This document shows positions 8,418 through 17,075 of a stretch of 64,000 nt of DNA, piece after piece. The stretch lies in contig CAZKUR010000006.1 in NCBI GenBank assembly GCA_964556005.1, positions 1 through 64,000 on the forward strand. The letters are read 5' to 3'. A program made the translations under genes and the position numbers. How positions within the stretch are numbered: position 1 is the first letter of the stretch; the number at the start of each line of letters is the position of its first letter. The stretch comes from CAZKUR01 sp964556005. Lineage in GTDB: Bacteria; Bacteroidota; Ignavibacteria; Ignavibacteriales; Ignavibacteriaceae. The notes beneath the pieces are model-generated. The model had not been told where the DNA came from and made no database searches. It saw only the letters and a program-made list of their open reading frames with translations.

Positions 8418-10250
8418 TTATAGTGCCAGATCACTTTCACTTTGTCTTATAAACATTTCGTTCTGGTATTTCTTCAAGATATTTTCTTTTGAAATTATTC
8501 CCTTGTATATACCATTATTATCTGTTAATACCGGCAGATAATCCTTATCCTCATTTTCCATTATAGTTAAAGCTTCTTCGCAATTTTTGTCTTCGCTAAT
8601 GGTAGCAATTCCTTTCACCATTAAATCACCTGCAACAAGGAAATTTAATATATTTCGGGTTTCTTCATCAAGTACCGCATTTCGTATATCCTGGAACGAA
8701 ATCAATCCTACTACTTTATCGTAAATGTCTCTAACCAATATTTCATTAAATCTTGAATTTTTTACAGTATTTAGTAATTCTCGAAACGGCAGATCTTCGT
8801 AAACTATATCGTTATTCGGTTCAATCAGGTTTTTAACGAACATTGATTTTAATATTGAAATTCTTCGTCCATAAATATCAATGCCACGTCCTTCACGGTC
8901 AAATTTAATAGTATACAATGATGAACCGTGAAGTAATCTCTTAGATAATGTGGTTGAAATGATTATAGCTAACATTAAAGGCAGTATAATTTTATAGTTA
9001 TTAGTCATTTCAAAAACCATAATTAATGCTGTCAATGATGCATGAGTAGTACCTGCAACCACAGCACCCATACCAACAAGTGCGTATGCTCCAGGCGGCG
9101 CAGAAATTGAAGGAAATAAATAATTAACTGCCTGACCGAATGCTCCTCCAAGCATAGCACCGGTAAATATGCTTGGTGAAAAGGTACCGCCGTTTCCGCC
9201 CGATCCGATAGTAAATGATGTAGCAATCGGCTTAAATAAAAGCATTAAAATTAAAATAACTAATGGAGTTGCGTTGAATATCGTATTATCGACTGCAGCC
9301 TCGCTGAAACTGAAAATACCGGGGAGATATAAACCAATCACACCTACGGCAAGACCGCCTAAAGCAGGCTTTAACCAGATTGGAATTTTTTCCTTTAAAT
9401 CAAAATACTCATCTATGGCTAGAAATACTTTTACAAAATAAACTGCTGTAAAAGCAGCAAGAACTCCTAAAATAGCGTAAAATATAAATTCAAAATTTGA
9501 AGCTAAACTGAATGTTGATGTTTTAAATGCCGGCTCAGTTCCAAGGTAACCTCTTGAAACCACAGTGGCAAAAACCGAAGCAATAATTATTGGGCTAAAG
9601 CTTTTAGCGTTAAATGTCCTCAATATGATTTCCATTGAGAACAATGCTCCCCCTAAAGGTGCATTAAAAGCTGCGGCTAGCCCCGCTGCTGCGCCGCAGC
9701 CTACAAGAATCTTTAACCTGTCCTGCGAAACCGATAAGTATTTTCCTGTAGATGAAGCGATCGAAGAACCAATCATAACTACAGGCCCTTCATTACCGCC
9801 GGCACCTCCGGTTCCAAGGCTTATAACCGAACCAAGAGTTTTGAGAAACCCGGTACTTCCTTTAATTGCTCCGCCTCTGAAGGCAACTGCATCGATTGCT
9901 GCAGGAATTCCTTCGCCTTTTTCGGCACCTTTAAAATATTTAGCCATTATTCCGACAAGAAGTCCCCCGATTGCCGGTATACAAATTAATATGATGGAAC
10001 TGCTCCATGTATGGAAACCGATTAAAGTGTTTACATTGAAAAAGCCACCGGGTAAATCAAAGAATAAATATTTTACTTCCCTGATGGAAAGCTTATAGAT
10101 TACAGCTGCATAACCTACAAGCAGCCCGATAATTCCACCTAACAGTAAAAGATAAGTTTCCTGTGAGAATGTAAACGACTTAAAGAAGCGGATAATTAAA
10201 TTTTTAAAAAATCCGGAAACCAGCTTTAGTTTACTATATAATATATGCAA
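8418..10250 (-). CDS. CLC family chloride channel/transporter with C-terminal CBS pair
   Basis: A 610-residue voltage-gated chloride channel (CLC) family membrane protein. Selectivity-filter elements are GEGIP (GSGIP in E. coli ClC-ec1), GGNEGP with the gating glutamate, and GGTFSPSIF. The conserved tyrosine is present in NNYKIILP. Aligning AAFNAPLGGALFSMEII with the ClC-ec1 sequence places Ile where ClC-ec1 has the proton-pathway Glu203, while Glu202 is kept. Two CBS domains fill roughly residues 475-600 and may sense adenine nucleotides. The start is a TTG at 10250 with TAGGAA upstream; there is no in-frame ATG nearby. It lies 16 bp behind hbd on the same strand. Confidence 0.9.
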   Translation of the reverse strand: MHILYSKLKLVSGFFKNLIIRFFKSFTFSQETYLLLLGGIIGLLVGYAAVIYKLSIREVKYLFFDLPGGFFNVNTLIGFHTWSSSIILICIPAIGGLLVGIMAKYFKGAEKGEGIPAAIDAVAFRGGAIKGSTGFLKTLGSVISLGTGGAGGNEGPVVMIGSSIASSTGKYLSVSQDRLKILVGCGAAAGLAAAFNAPLGGALFSMEIILRTFNAKSFSPIIIASVFATVVSRGYLGTEPAFKTSTFSLASNFEFIFYAILGVLAAFTAVYFVKVFLAIDEYFDLKEKIPIWLKPALGGLAVGVIGLYLPGIFSFSEAAVDNTIFNATPLVILILMLLFKPIATSFTIGSGGNGGTFSPSIFTGAMLGGAFGQAVNYLFPSISAPPGAYALVGMGAVVAGTTHASLTALIMVFEMTNNYKIILPLMLAIIISTTLSKRLLHGSSLYTIKFDREGRGIDIYGRRISILKSMFVKNLIEPNNDIVYEDLPFRELLNTVKNSRFNEILVRDIYDKVVGLISFQDIRNAVLDEETRNILNFLVAGDLMVKGIATISEDKNCEEALTIMENEDKDYLPVLTDNNGIYKGIISKENILKKYQNEMFIRQSESDLAL

Positions 10251-10266
10251 GCAGTTCCTAACTCTA

Positions 10267-11115
10267 TTAATATTTGAAAAAACCTTCGCCTGTTTTTCTG
10301 CCTAGCTTCTTTGCTGCAACCATCTTCTTTAATAACGGGCAAGGACGATACCTTTGATCTCCGAAGCCAGTGAATAATACTTCCATGATTGCCAAACAAA
10401 CATCAAGTCCAATAAAGTCGGCCAAAGTTAATGGACCCATCGGATGATTCATTCCAAGCTTCATTACAGTGTCAATATCAGCTGCAGATGCAACTCCTTC
10501 CATCAACGCAAAAATAGCCTCATTTATCATCGGCATTAAAACTCTATTTGAAATAAAGCCGGGATAATCATAAACTTCCACTGGAGTTTTATCTAATTTT
10601 ACGGATAAATCTTTTATTGTATTGAACGTTTCATCGCTGGTTGAATAACCCCGTATAATTTCTACAAGCTTCATAACCGGAACAGGATTCATAAAGTGCA
10701 TCCCGATAAATTTGTCAGGCCTTGAATCAGCAGATAGTTCAGTTATCGATATTGAAGATGTATTTGATGCAAATATTGAATCTGGTTTAATTATATTTGA
10801 TAACTTATTAAAAATATTAAGTTTAGCTTCTTTGTCTTCATAAATTGCTTCGATAATCAAATCGCTGTCTTTAGGAGTATTTTCCACACCGATGATCTTA
10901 GAAATTCTCGATAAGGTACTTTTCTTATCATCTTCTGAAATTACTTCCTTCTTGACCTGCCTATCGAGATTTTTGGTTATAGTATTTATAGCTTTGCTCC
11001 ATAGGTCTTCGCTCATTTCAACGAGATTAACGTTGAAGTTTTTCAGCGCGAATACATGAGCAATACCGTTGCCCATTGTTCCGCCGCCGATTATGGTAAC
11101 ATTTTTAATTTCCAT
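10267..11115 (-). CDS. hbd: 3-hydroxybutyryl-CoA dehydrogenase
   Basis: This NAD(P)-dependent enzyme interconverts acetoacetyl-CoA and 3-hydroxybutyryl-CoA. The N-terminal Rossmann motif is GGGTMGNGIAHVFA. FMNPVPVMKLVEII carries the His-x-Met-Asn-Pro signature (GMHFMNPVP), and the C-terminal domain shows NHPMGPLTLADFIGLD. At 282 residues it is the short, single-function form rather than a FadB-type fusion. AGAAGGGG precedes the ATG. It sits 20 bp after the thiolase gene, so the two likely form an operon for two-carbon condensation or beta-oxidation of short acyl-CoAs. No crotonase or acyl-CoA dehydrogenase is visible nearby, so the direction of the pathway is open. Confidence 0.92.
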   Translation of the reverse strand: MEIKNVTIIGGGTMGNGIAHVFALKNFNVNLVEMSEDLWSKAINTITKNLDRQVKKEVISEDDKKSTLSRISKIIGVENTPKDSDLIIEAIYEDKEAKLNIFNKLSNIIKPDSIFASNTSSISITELSADSRPDKFIGMHFMNPVPVMKLVEIIRGYSTSDETFNTIKDLSVKLDKTPVEVYDYPGFISNRVLMPMINEAIFALMEGVASAADIDTVMKLGMNHPMGPLTLADFIGLDVCLAIMEVLFTGFGDQRYRPCPLLKKMVAAKKLGRKTGEGFFKY

Positions 11116-11135
11116 TTAATAACCCCTTCTAGGTT

Positions 11136-12314
11136 TTATTTATAATTTTTTACAATTAATGCAGAAGCCTCTCCTCCGCCGATACATAATGAGGCTAATC
11201 CAAATTCGTCATTTCTTTTTTTCATTTCATAAATTAATGTAGTAAGAATTCTTGCTCCGCTTGCACCAATCGGGTGGCCTAATGCTACAGCACCTCCGTT
11301 TACGTTGACATTCTCAAATCCGAGGTTCAGCAAATTGTGAACTGCCAATGAAACAACTGCAAAGGCTTCGTTGATTTCGAATAAATTTATATCATGAATT
11401 TTCATATTGGCTTTGCGAAGTACTTTATTTATCGCATCTGCCGGAGCAGTTGTAAATTGTATGGGTGCTTTTGCAGCAGAACTTTGAGCTACTAATTCCA
11501 CAAGTGGTTTGAATCCTAATTCTCTTGCTTTTTCCTCGCTCATTACTAATAAAGCTGCTGCACCGTCATTTATGCTTGAAGCATTTGCGGCTGTTACAAC
11601 ACCGTCTTTATCAAAAACCGGCTTAAGATTCGGTACTTTTTCAAACTTCACTTTGCCTGGTTCTTCATCCAACTCAATAATCGTATCCCCTGTCCTGGAA
11701 GGAATAGTTACCTTTACTATTTCATCATTAAATTTTCCGTTCTTTTGAGCATCCAGAGCTTTTTTATAAGACGAAATTGCAAAATCATCCAATTCTTTCC
11801 TCGTAAATTTAAAATCTTTGGCACATGCTTCTGCACAGCTTCCCATGTGTATATCGTTATAAACATCCCAAAGACCGTCTTTAACCATTGTATCTTCTAT
11901 TATTCCGTTGCCCATTCTATAACCGTTTCTTGCTTTAGGAAGGATATAAGGAGCATTGCTCATACTTTCCTGACCGCCTGCAATAATTATATCGGCATCT
12001 CCTGCAATAATGGCCTGTTGAGCCAGCATAACAGATTTTAACCCGCTTCCGCACATTTTATTTATAGTCATGCATTCAACTTTTTCCGGCAAACCGGAGA
12101 ATAAAGCTGCTTGTCTTGCCGGAGCTTGTCCTTGGCCTCCGGTTAACACATTTCCCATTATAACTTCATCAACAATATTCTTATCAATTTTTGATTCATC
12201 CAAAACAGCTTTAATTGCTATACTGCCCAACTTTGCCGCATTTAAGGATGCCAAGCTTCCGTTGAAGGAACCTATTGGTGTCCGTTTTGCATGTGTTATT
12301 ACAACTTTTTTCAT
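11136..12314 (-). CDS. Acetyl-CoA acetyltransferase (thiolase)
   Basis: A 392-residue thiolase that condenses two acetyl-CoA to acetoacetyl-CoA, or cleaves 3-ketoacyl-CoA. The nucleophilic Cys is in NKMCGSGLKSV, the catalytic His in GGAVALGHPIGASGAR and the second Cys in LCIGGGEASA. A GAGGGTG sequence lies just before the ATG. The adjacent hbd favours biosynthetic-type acetoacetyl-CoA thiolase (AtoB/ThlA-like), but long-chain FadA activity cannot be excluded from sequence. A 171-bp gap separates it from holB upstream and probably contains its promoter, though I see no convincing -35/-10 pair. Confidence 0.93.
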   Translation of the reverse strand: MKKVVITHAKRTPIGSFNGSLASLNAAKLGSIAIKAVLDESKIDKNIVDEVIMGNVLTGGQGQAPARQAALFSGLPEKVECMTINKMCGSGLKSVMLAQQAIIAGDADIIIAGGQESMSNAPYILPKARNGYRMGNGIIEDTMVKDGLWDVYNDIHMGSCAEACAKDFKFTRKELDDFAISSYKKALDAQKNGKFNDEIVKVTIPSRTGDTIIELDEEPGKVKFEKVPNLKPVFDKDGVVTAANASSINDGAAALLVMSEEKARELGFKPLVELVAQSSAAKAPIQFTTAPADAINKVLRKANMKIHDINLFEINEAFAVVSLAVHNLLNLGFENVNVNGGAVALGHPIGASGARILTTLIYEMKKRNDEFGLASLCIGGGEASALIVKNYK

Positions 12315-12485
12315 TTCACCCTCTTATGATTTATCAATAAAAATAATGTACAAATTTAATTAAAAATTAAGGAATTTACCTATTTATTTATAAAACTTTG
12401 ACGATAAACATTCTTTAGGTTCAGTCCGTAGATATGATTTCTGATAGAATACCATACCAGAGAAGATGTGCAATTATTAATAAGT

Positions 12486-13628
12486 TTATTCGACCAATAT
12501 TTTTTTATTATAGGGAGTTATTAACGCAGAAACTTCATAAACAATATTCATCAAAATGAGATTAGGATTAATATTATTTTGGAGTAAAGAAGAAAGACGG
12601 TCAAGCTTAAAAACCAGCTCATTCAAATTAGCATCGGCAAATCTGGTGTTAAATTTATCAAGTGTATCCTTATAATCATGGAAGAAATAATCATCAAGAT
12701 CAAAACGATGTTTTTGGATATCGTTTAACCAAGTAATCATCATATAAACTATTAATTTAATCATTTCGCTTCCGCCTTCGTCCAGCATAGAATAAAATTC
12801 ATTGAAAGCAGAGTTAAATTTTCTACCCAAAGAATATCTTAATATTGATACGGTTTTTTCTTTTAGCAATTTGAAATCGTAACCGGAAATTTTTAACGCG
12901 GTATTAACAGAACCTCCCGAAAACCTTGCAATTTCCAAAGCGTCGTTATAATTAAACTCAAAATATTTTACAAGAATGTGCTGAACATCTTCGGTCGAAA
13001 GTGGGTTAAAATTTATCGTCCAGCACCTGGACCTAATTGTTTCCCGTAATCTTTCAGGCGAATGAGATATTAAAATAAATATTACACCTGAAGGAGGCTC
13101 TTCAATATTTTTCAATAATGCATTCTGTGCTTCTTCATTCATCAAATGAGCATCGGAAATAATGATAAAACGATAAATATTTTCTTCGAAATTAAAAGAA
13201 AGAAATTTCTTTATATCCCTGATGCTGCTGATTTTTATGATATTCGCCTTCGGGATTGATATCTTATAATAAAGGTTATTTATTTTTTTTTGAAGCTCAT
13301 CACGGACTAACTGGATTTCTTCGTTTGAAAGCTTTTCGAGAGGGCCGCTGCTGTCGGTTTCATTTCTTCCTCTCGGCAGCGGAATAATAAATTTAACGAA
13401 AGGTTCGTTTAAATTGCCAATCGAGTTTATAATATGTTCGGGATTTCTTAAGGATTTATTTGATAAGTTTACTGCTTGTGCAAACCGGATTGCAGCAAAA
13501 TTTTTACCTGCTCCTTCCGGACCATTGAATAAAAAAGCATGCGGTATTTTGCCCGTATCAATTAATTTATTTAAAACTTCTTTAGTATTCTGCTGTCCGT
13601 ATATTCCTAACCAATTATCCATGCTCAT
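12486..13628 (-). CDS. holB: DNA polymerase III delta' subunit
   Basis: A 380-residue AAA+ clamp-loader subunit that helps load the sliding clamp at replication forks. The P-loop is FNGPEGAGKNF, the region after Walker B shows NALLKNIEEPP, and the arginine-finger SRC motif occurs in RSRCWTINF. The zinc-binding cysteines of E. coli delta' are not evident. The ATG at 13628 directly follows the T-run of a terminator-like hairpin and has no Shine-Dalgarno sequence; a second in-frame ATG lies at 13622. Residues GIYGQQNTKEVL after the start match the usual N-terminus of clamp-loader ATPases, so the start must be one of these two. Confidence 0.88.
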   Translation of the reverse strand: MSMDNWLGIYGQQNTKEVLNKLIDTGKIPHAFLFNGPEGAGKNFAAIRFAQAVNLSNKSLRNPEHIINSIGNLNEPFVKFIIPLPRGRNETDSSGPLEKLSNEEIQLVRDELQKKINNLYYKISIPKANIIKISSIRDIKKFLSFNFEENIYRFIIISDAHLMNEEAQNALLKNIEEPPSGVIFILISHSPERLRETIRSRCWTINFNPLSTEDVQHILVKYFEFNYNDALEIARFSGGSVNTALKISGYDFKLLKEKTVSILRYSLGRKFNSAFNEFYSMLDEGGSEMIKLIVYMMITWLNDIQKHRFDLDDYFFHDYKDTLDKFNTRFADANLNELVFKLDRLSSLLQNNINPNLILMNIVYEVSALITPYNKKILVE

Positions 13629-13653
13629 AAAAAAGGCGCTGTTAAAAGCGCCT
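13629..13653 (-). terminator. Intrinsic terminator abutting the holB start codon
   Basis: On the - strand, AGGCGCT (13653-13647) and AGCGCCT (13640-13634) form a perfect 7-bp GC-rich stem around a 6-base loop, followed by six Ts that run directly into the holB ATG. It would end the transcript of the DUF2795 gene, whose stop is only a few bases upstream. Because the T-run touches the start codon, it may also control holB expression. Confidence 0.8.
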
Positions 13654-13660
13654 GAAAAGA

Positions 13661-13882
13661 TTAATAATCATCTTCGTTATAGAAGAAATCCTCATCGCTG
13701 GGATAATCCGGCCATATATCTTCGATCGATTCATACGGCTCATCGGAATCTTCCAGCTCCATTAAATTTTCTATTACTTCGTATGGAGCGCCTATCCTTT
13801 CCGCATACTCGATTAGCTCTTCCTTAGTAGATGGCCAAGGAGCATCATCAAGATATGATGCCAACTCCACCGTCCAAATCAT
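13661..13882 (-). CDS. DUF2795 family protein
   Basis: A 73-residue acidic protein starting MIWTVELASYLDDAPWPSTK, which matches the small DUF2795 family that is widespread in Bacteroidetes and Chlorobi; its function is unknown. The conserved core is the stretch WPSTKEELIEYAERIGAPYEV, followed by a very acidic tail (DYPSDEDFF). The start is the ATG at 13882, placed just after GGAGTTAAGGAAC; a TTG five codons earlier is part of that ribosome-binding region. It follows the M23 peptidase gene by 18 bp and ends at the strong terminator before holB, so it is the last gene of its transcript. Confidence 0.75.
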   Translation of the reverse strand: MIWTVELASYLDDAPWPSTKEELIEYAERIGAPYEVIENLMELEDSDEPYESIEDIWPDYPSDEDFFYNEDDY

Positions 13883-13900
13883 GTTCCTTAACTCCAATAT

Positions 13901-14794
13901 TTAATGAGTATTACTAGTTAATTCAAAGAACCCTAAATCACCAAAGAAAAATTCTATCGGATTTAATTTTACTCCATCGTGCTCAACTTCATAATGAAGA
14001 TGAGGGCCGGTGGATAAACCTGTATTACCGGTTTTAGCTATTTTATCGCCTCTATTTACTTTTTGTCTTTCCCTAACTAAAGTTTTTGATAGGTGACCGT
14101 AAATAGTTTTATAACCAAATCCGTGATTTATTTCAACGCAANNNNNNNNNNCTGTCGCATAAACAGGGGTACCAATATTTGCAATAATATCAACGCCTTC
14201 GTGCATCCTCCAGATTTTTAATATCGGATGCATCCTCATTCCAAAGCCGTCGCCAATTTCCCCATTACATGGCTTAATTGCGGGTAAACATTCATATAAT
14301 AGCTTATTTTCTTTAAGCTTTTTTGAAATCTTTAAATAGTTTGCCTTTTCAAATTCAACTTTCCTTGTAACACGGTCTACTATGGAAAGGGCTTCTTTAA
14401 TGTTAAGATTATCTTTATCCTTGAGAAAATCAAGGGAATTATTAAAATATCCACCACCTACTCCGACCATCTCTTCGTCTTTGGTTACCGGTGGAAGGTT
14501 TACGGCAATTCTAAGTGTATTGTTGGAATTGGATAAACTGTCTAACTCCTTATTCAATAAGCTATAACGGGATGATAATTCAAGGATTTTATTTTTAAGT
14601 AACTTGTTTTCCTTACGGAGAGAAGAATTATCGAATTTAACTGAAGAAAAGGAAGTTAAAAGAACAAAACCGCCAAAAATTGCCGAACTGAAAACGACTA
14701 CCGCCAATGAAAAATAAGCAAGCAATTTTGCTTTATAATTCTTAATTTCAATAAATTGCAGCTTAGATCGGGAAAAATAGTATAATTTTTTCAT
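13901..14794 (-). CDS. M23 family metallopeptidase (cell-wall hydrolase), interrupted by assembly gap
   Basis: A LytM-type peptidoglycan endopeptidase. It has an N-terminal transmembrane anchor (about residues 22-47, LLAYFSLAVVVFSSAIFGGFVLL), a coiled-coil-like stretch and a C-terminal M23 domain. Zinc-site motifs are visible: HPILKIWRMHEGVDI carries H-x8-D and PHLHYEV the H-x-H. The start is taken as the ATG at 14794 (MKKLYYFSRSKL); the more upstream TTG is part of a promoter-like TTGACA. Ten Ns fall between YAT and CVEINHG, where family members have roughly 15-18 residues, so the true gap is probably larger than shown. Until it is closed, the central zinc-domain strand is unknown. Confidence 0.85.
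   Translation of the reverse strand: MKKLYYFSRSKLQFIEIKNYKAKLLAYFSLAVVVFSSAIFGGFVLLTSFSSVKFDNSSLRKENKLLKNKILELSSRYSLLNKELDSLSNSNNTLRIAVNLPPVTKDEEMVGVGGGYFNNSLDFLKDKDNLNIKEALSIVDRVTRKVEFEKANYLKISKKLKENKLLYECLPAIKPCNGEIGDGFGMRMHPILKIWRMHEGVDIIANIGTPVYATXXXXCVEINHGFGYKTIYGHLSKTLVRERQKVNRGDKIAKTGNTGLSTGPHLHYEVEHDGVKLNPIEFFFGDLGFFELTSNTH
14142..14151. other. Assembly gap (10 Ns)
   Basis: Ten N characters inside the M23 peptidase gene. The reading frame continues across them only because four unknown codons happen to fit. Comparison with the usual M23 domain layout suggests tens of bases are missing. Confidence 0.98.
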
Positions 14795-14807
14795 AATTTG
14801 AGTGCGG

Positions 14808-14836
14808 AATGTAAATAAAAGAAAACCCTTTGTCAA
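14808..14836 (-). promoter_or_regulatory. Sigma-70-like promoter for the M23 peptidase gene
   Basis: On the - strand TTGACA (14836-14831) is followed by a 17-base spacer and TACATT (14813-14808), a perfect -35 and a 4/6 match -10. Transcription would start about 14801, only six to seven bases before the ATG at 14794, giving a leaderless or near-leaderless mRNA. No Shine-Dalgarno sequence precedes that ATG, which is consistent. Confidence 0.5.
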
Positions 14837-14856
14837 GGATTTTTAAGTTAAAATTT

Positions 14857-15870
14857 TTATTCGAAATCATGCTCAAAATAGTCTACTCCCCGGAGATCTT
14901 CATGTTTTTTTGCTTTGATTTCTTCAGTAAGCGTATTCTGAAATATTTTTGCGGCATTATAACCATAGTGTTTTAATAAATAATTTAAGCTTATAACTTC
15001 CGAAATAACGGTAATATTTTTACCGGGAATTATCGGAAGCCTTAAATATAAAATATCAACTCCTGCTATCGAAATTCTATTTTCATCTAATCCGGTTCGA
15101 GTATATTCCCTTTTTTCATTCCAAAATTCTAATTCGACAATAACTTCCAATCTTTTTTGATATCTAATAGCGCGAATGCCAAACATTCTTTCAACATCAA
15201 TAATACCCAAACCTCTAATTTCCATAAAGTGTTTTGCCATGTGTGTTCCCGACCCCATTAAAATACCTTCACCTTTTTTGGTGAAAATGATCAAATCGTC
15301 GGCAACAAGACGATGCCCCCTTTCAACCAGGTCTAGAGCAACTTCGCTCTTCCCTATCCCGGATTTACCGACAAATAGCATTCCAACACCATAAACATCA
15401 ACAAAAGAGCCGTGCACTGTAATCCGTGGTGCAAATTGATCGTCTAAAAAATCGGTAATTAAATAAGTTAGCTTGGTTGTCGGGTATTCCGAACTAAAAA
15501 CCGGAATTTTATATCTGTTTGCCAATTGGACGAAAATTTCGGACGGTTTATTACTATCGGTAAGAATTATGCACGGAATATCAAATTTGAGAAATCTTTC
15601 AAAAGTCGCCGCTTTTTCTTCATCTGACAATTTGGCAAGATAAGACATTTCCGTATTGCCGAAAATTTGAACCCTGTTGTAAGAAAACAAATCCACAAAC
15701 CCGGCTAAAGCTAAGCCGGGCCTGTGTAAATTTTGCTCCTGAATTTTTTTCTGGAAACCCGATTTATCTGAGTGTAATGTAAGTTTAAATAATTCAGCAC
15801 TGTTATTAAAAAAAAATTCAATAGAAATAAATTCTTTTCTGGAAATCGCTTTCGGATTTATTTTTATCAT
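14857..15870 (-). CDS. hprK: HPr kinase/phosphorylase
   Basis: A 337-residue bifunctional kinase/phosphorylase that in other bacteria acts on a serine of HPr. The N-terminal domain (about 1-135) is followed by the catalytic domain with P-loop GKSGIGKSEVAL, the VADDLI strand and the HprK signature EIRGLGIIDVERMFG. The start overlaps the hpf stop by 4 bp (ATGA), so the two are translationally coupled. No other sugar phosphotransferase genes are visible in the window; Chlorobi and Bacteroidetes often keep hprK without a full PTS, where its target is unclear. Confidence 0.92.
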   Translation of the reverse strand: MIKINPKAISRKEFISIEFFFNNSAELFKLTLHSDKSGFQKKIQEQNLHRPGLALAGFVDLFSYNRVQIFGNTEMSYLAKLSDEEKAATFERFLKFDIPCIILTDSNKPSEIFVQLANRYKIPVFSSEYPTTKLTYLITDFLDDQFAPRITVHGSFVDVYGVGMLFVGKSGIGKSEVALDLVERGHRLVADDLIIFTKKGEGILMGSGTHMAKHFMEIRGLGIIDVERMFGIRAIRYQKRLEVIVELEFWNEKREYTRTGLDENRISIAGVDILYLRLPIIPGKNITVISEVISLNYLLKHYGYNAAKIFQNTLTEEIKAKKHEDLRGVDYFEHDFE

Positions 15871-16172
15871 CGGGTTCTTACTGTCCGTTTTGTTTTCAAT
15901 TTTTTTAATTGACGTTCAAGTTTTGCAACGGAAGCGCTAATCGATTTTTTAAAGTCTTCCGTACTTGCATTAGCACTAATAGTTTGTCCTGGGACTTGAA
16001 GAATTATTTCAGTGGTTTTAATACTATTGTTATTAACATTTTGAAAGCTTAAAATAACATCAGCATTAATTATATCATAATTAAATTTTTCTAACGATGC
16101 AACCTCATCTTTTATAAAAGACTTTAAAGAATCGTGGGCTTTGAATTTGCGGGCAGTTATTAAGATATTCAT
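15867..16172 (-). CDS. hpf: Short ribosome hibernation promoting factor (HPF/RaiA family)
   Basis: A 101-residue ribosome-associated factor of the beta-alpha-beta-beta-beta-alpha HPF/YfiA fold. It begins MNILITARKFKAHDSLKSFI and ends with the basic helix KLERQLKKLKTKRTVRTR expected to bind the 30S decoding region and stop translation in starved cells. It is the short form, without the dimerising C-terminal domain of long HPF. An ideal GGAGGA site precedes the ATG. Sitting between xer and hprK is a common arrangement in this phylum. Confidence 0.88.
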   Translation of the reverse strand: MNILITARKFKAHDSLKSFIKDEVASLEKFNYDIINADVILSFQNVNNNSIKTTEIILQVPGQTISANASTEDFKKSISASVAKLERQLKKLKTKRTVRTR

Positions 16173-16186
16173 GTTGTCCTCCTACT

Positions 16187-17071
16187 TTAAGATTTTGGGT
16201 GAGATTTTTTATAAGTAGATTTTAACCTTTCGATACTTACATGCGTATAAATTTGTGTAGTTGACAAATTTTCATGACCTAAAATTTCTTTTACGGCTCG
16301 CAGGTCGGCTCCGTTATCCAGCATATGGGTAGCCGCGCTGTGCCGTAAAATATGTGGGCTTTTCTTAGCTATTTCTGTAACCTGGGAAAGATATTTATTT
16401 ACTATCCTGTAGACGTACCTTGAATAAATTCTGTTCCCTTTATTATTACTTATTAAAGAATCGCCATCAACAGTAGGACGCCTAAAAGATAAATATTGTT
16501 TAATTATAGGAATTGATTGACTTCCAACCGGTACAATTCTAATTTTGTTCCCTTTGCCTCTAACTCTGATGACTTTACTGTTTAAATCTAAATCTTTTAA
16601 ATTTAATCTGCAAAGTTCGTCGACGCGAAGAGCACAGCCGTATAATAATTCAAAAATAATTTGAATTCTAAACCGTTCTTCAGGATCTAAATATGACAAT
16701 ATTTTATAGATTTCCAGGATCGAACTTGTTGTTGTAACTTCAGGAAGTTTTCGTTTAACTTTTGGATTTGAAATCATCGAAGCAGGATTTGATGAAATAT
16801 ATTCGTTCATATAAGAATATTTAAATAATCCCCTCATAGATGCAAGCTTTCTTGAAATTGAAATCGTTTCAAGCCCTGCTTCATTAAGCTGCATTATATA
16901 GTTTTTTATTAATTTCTCGGATATATCTTCTAATTCTAATTTGGAATGTATCCGGCAAAATTTCAAAAAATCTTCGAGATCTTTTTTATAAGATTTTACA
17001 GTATTATCCGAATAACGTTTTACTTTCCTGGTATATTCAATAAACTCATTTATTGCTTTCGCAACTTCCAT
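16187..17071 (-). CDS. Tyrosine recombinase XerC/XerD
   Basis: A 294-residue site-specific recombinase that would resolve chromosome dimers at dif. The SAM-like N-terminal domain covers about residues 1-90. All catalytic residues can be seen: Arg in CALRVDEL, Lys in VRGKGNKIRIV, His-x-x-Arg in ILRHSAATH, His in LGHENLSTTQ and the nucleophile Tyr in IYTHVS. It lies 4 bp after topA and 14 bp before hpf on the same strand. I see no dif-like site next to it. Length and context fit a housekeeping Xer rather than a phage integrase; whether it is XerC or XerD cannot be decided here. Confidence 0.9.
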   Translation of the reverse strand: MEVAKAINEFIEYTRKVKRYSDNTVKSYKKDLEDFLKFCRIHSKLELEDISEKLIKNYIMQLNEAGLETISISRKLASMRGLFKYSYMNEYISSNPASMISNPKVKRKLPEVTTTSSILEIYKILSYLDPEERFRIQIIFELLYGCALRVDELCRLNLKDLDLNSKVIRVRGKGNKIRIVPVGSQSIPIIKQYLSFRRPTVDGDSLISNNKGNRIYSRYVYRIVNKYLSQVTEIAKKSPHILRHSAATHMLDNGADLRAVKEILGHENLSTTQIYTHVSIERLKSTYKKSHPKS

Positions 17072-17075
17072 TAAA

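Noticed and set aside
9565..10098. A 177-codon + strand open frame opposite the CLC gene
   Set aside because: It lies fully inside a well-supported gene on the other strand and reads as Pro/Ala/Ile-rich antisense; there is no start signal.
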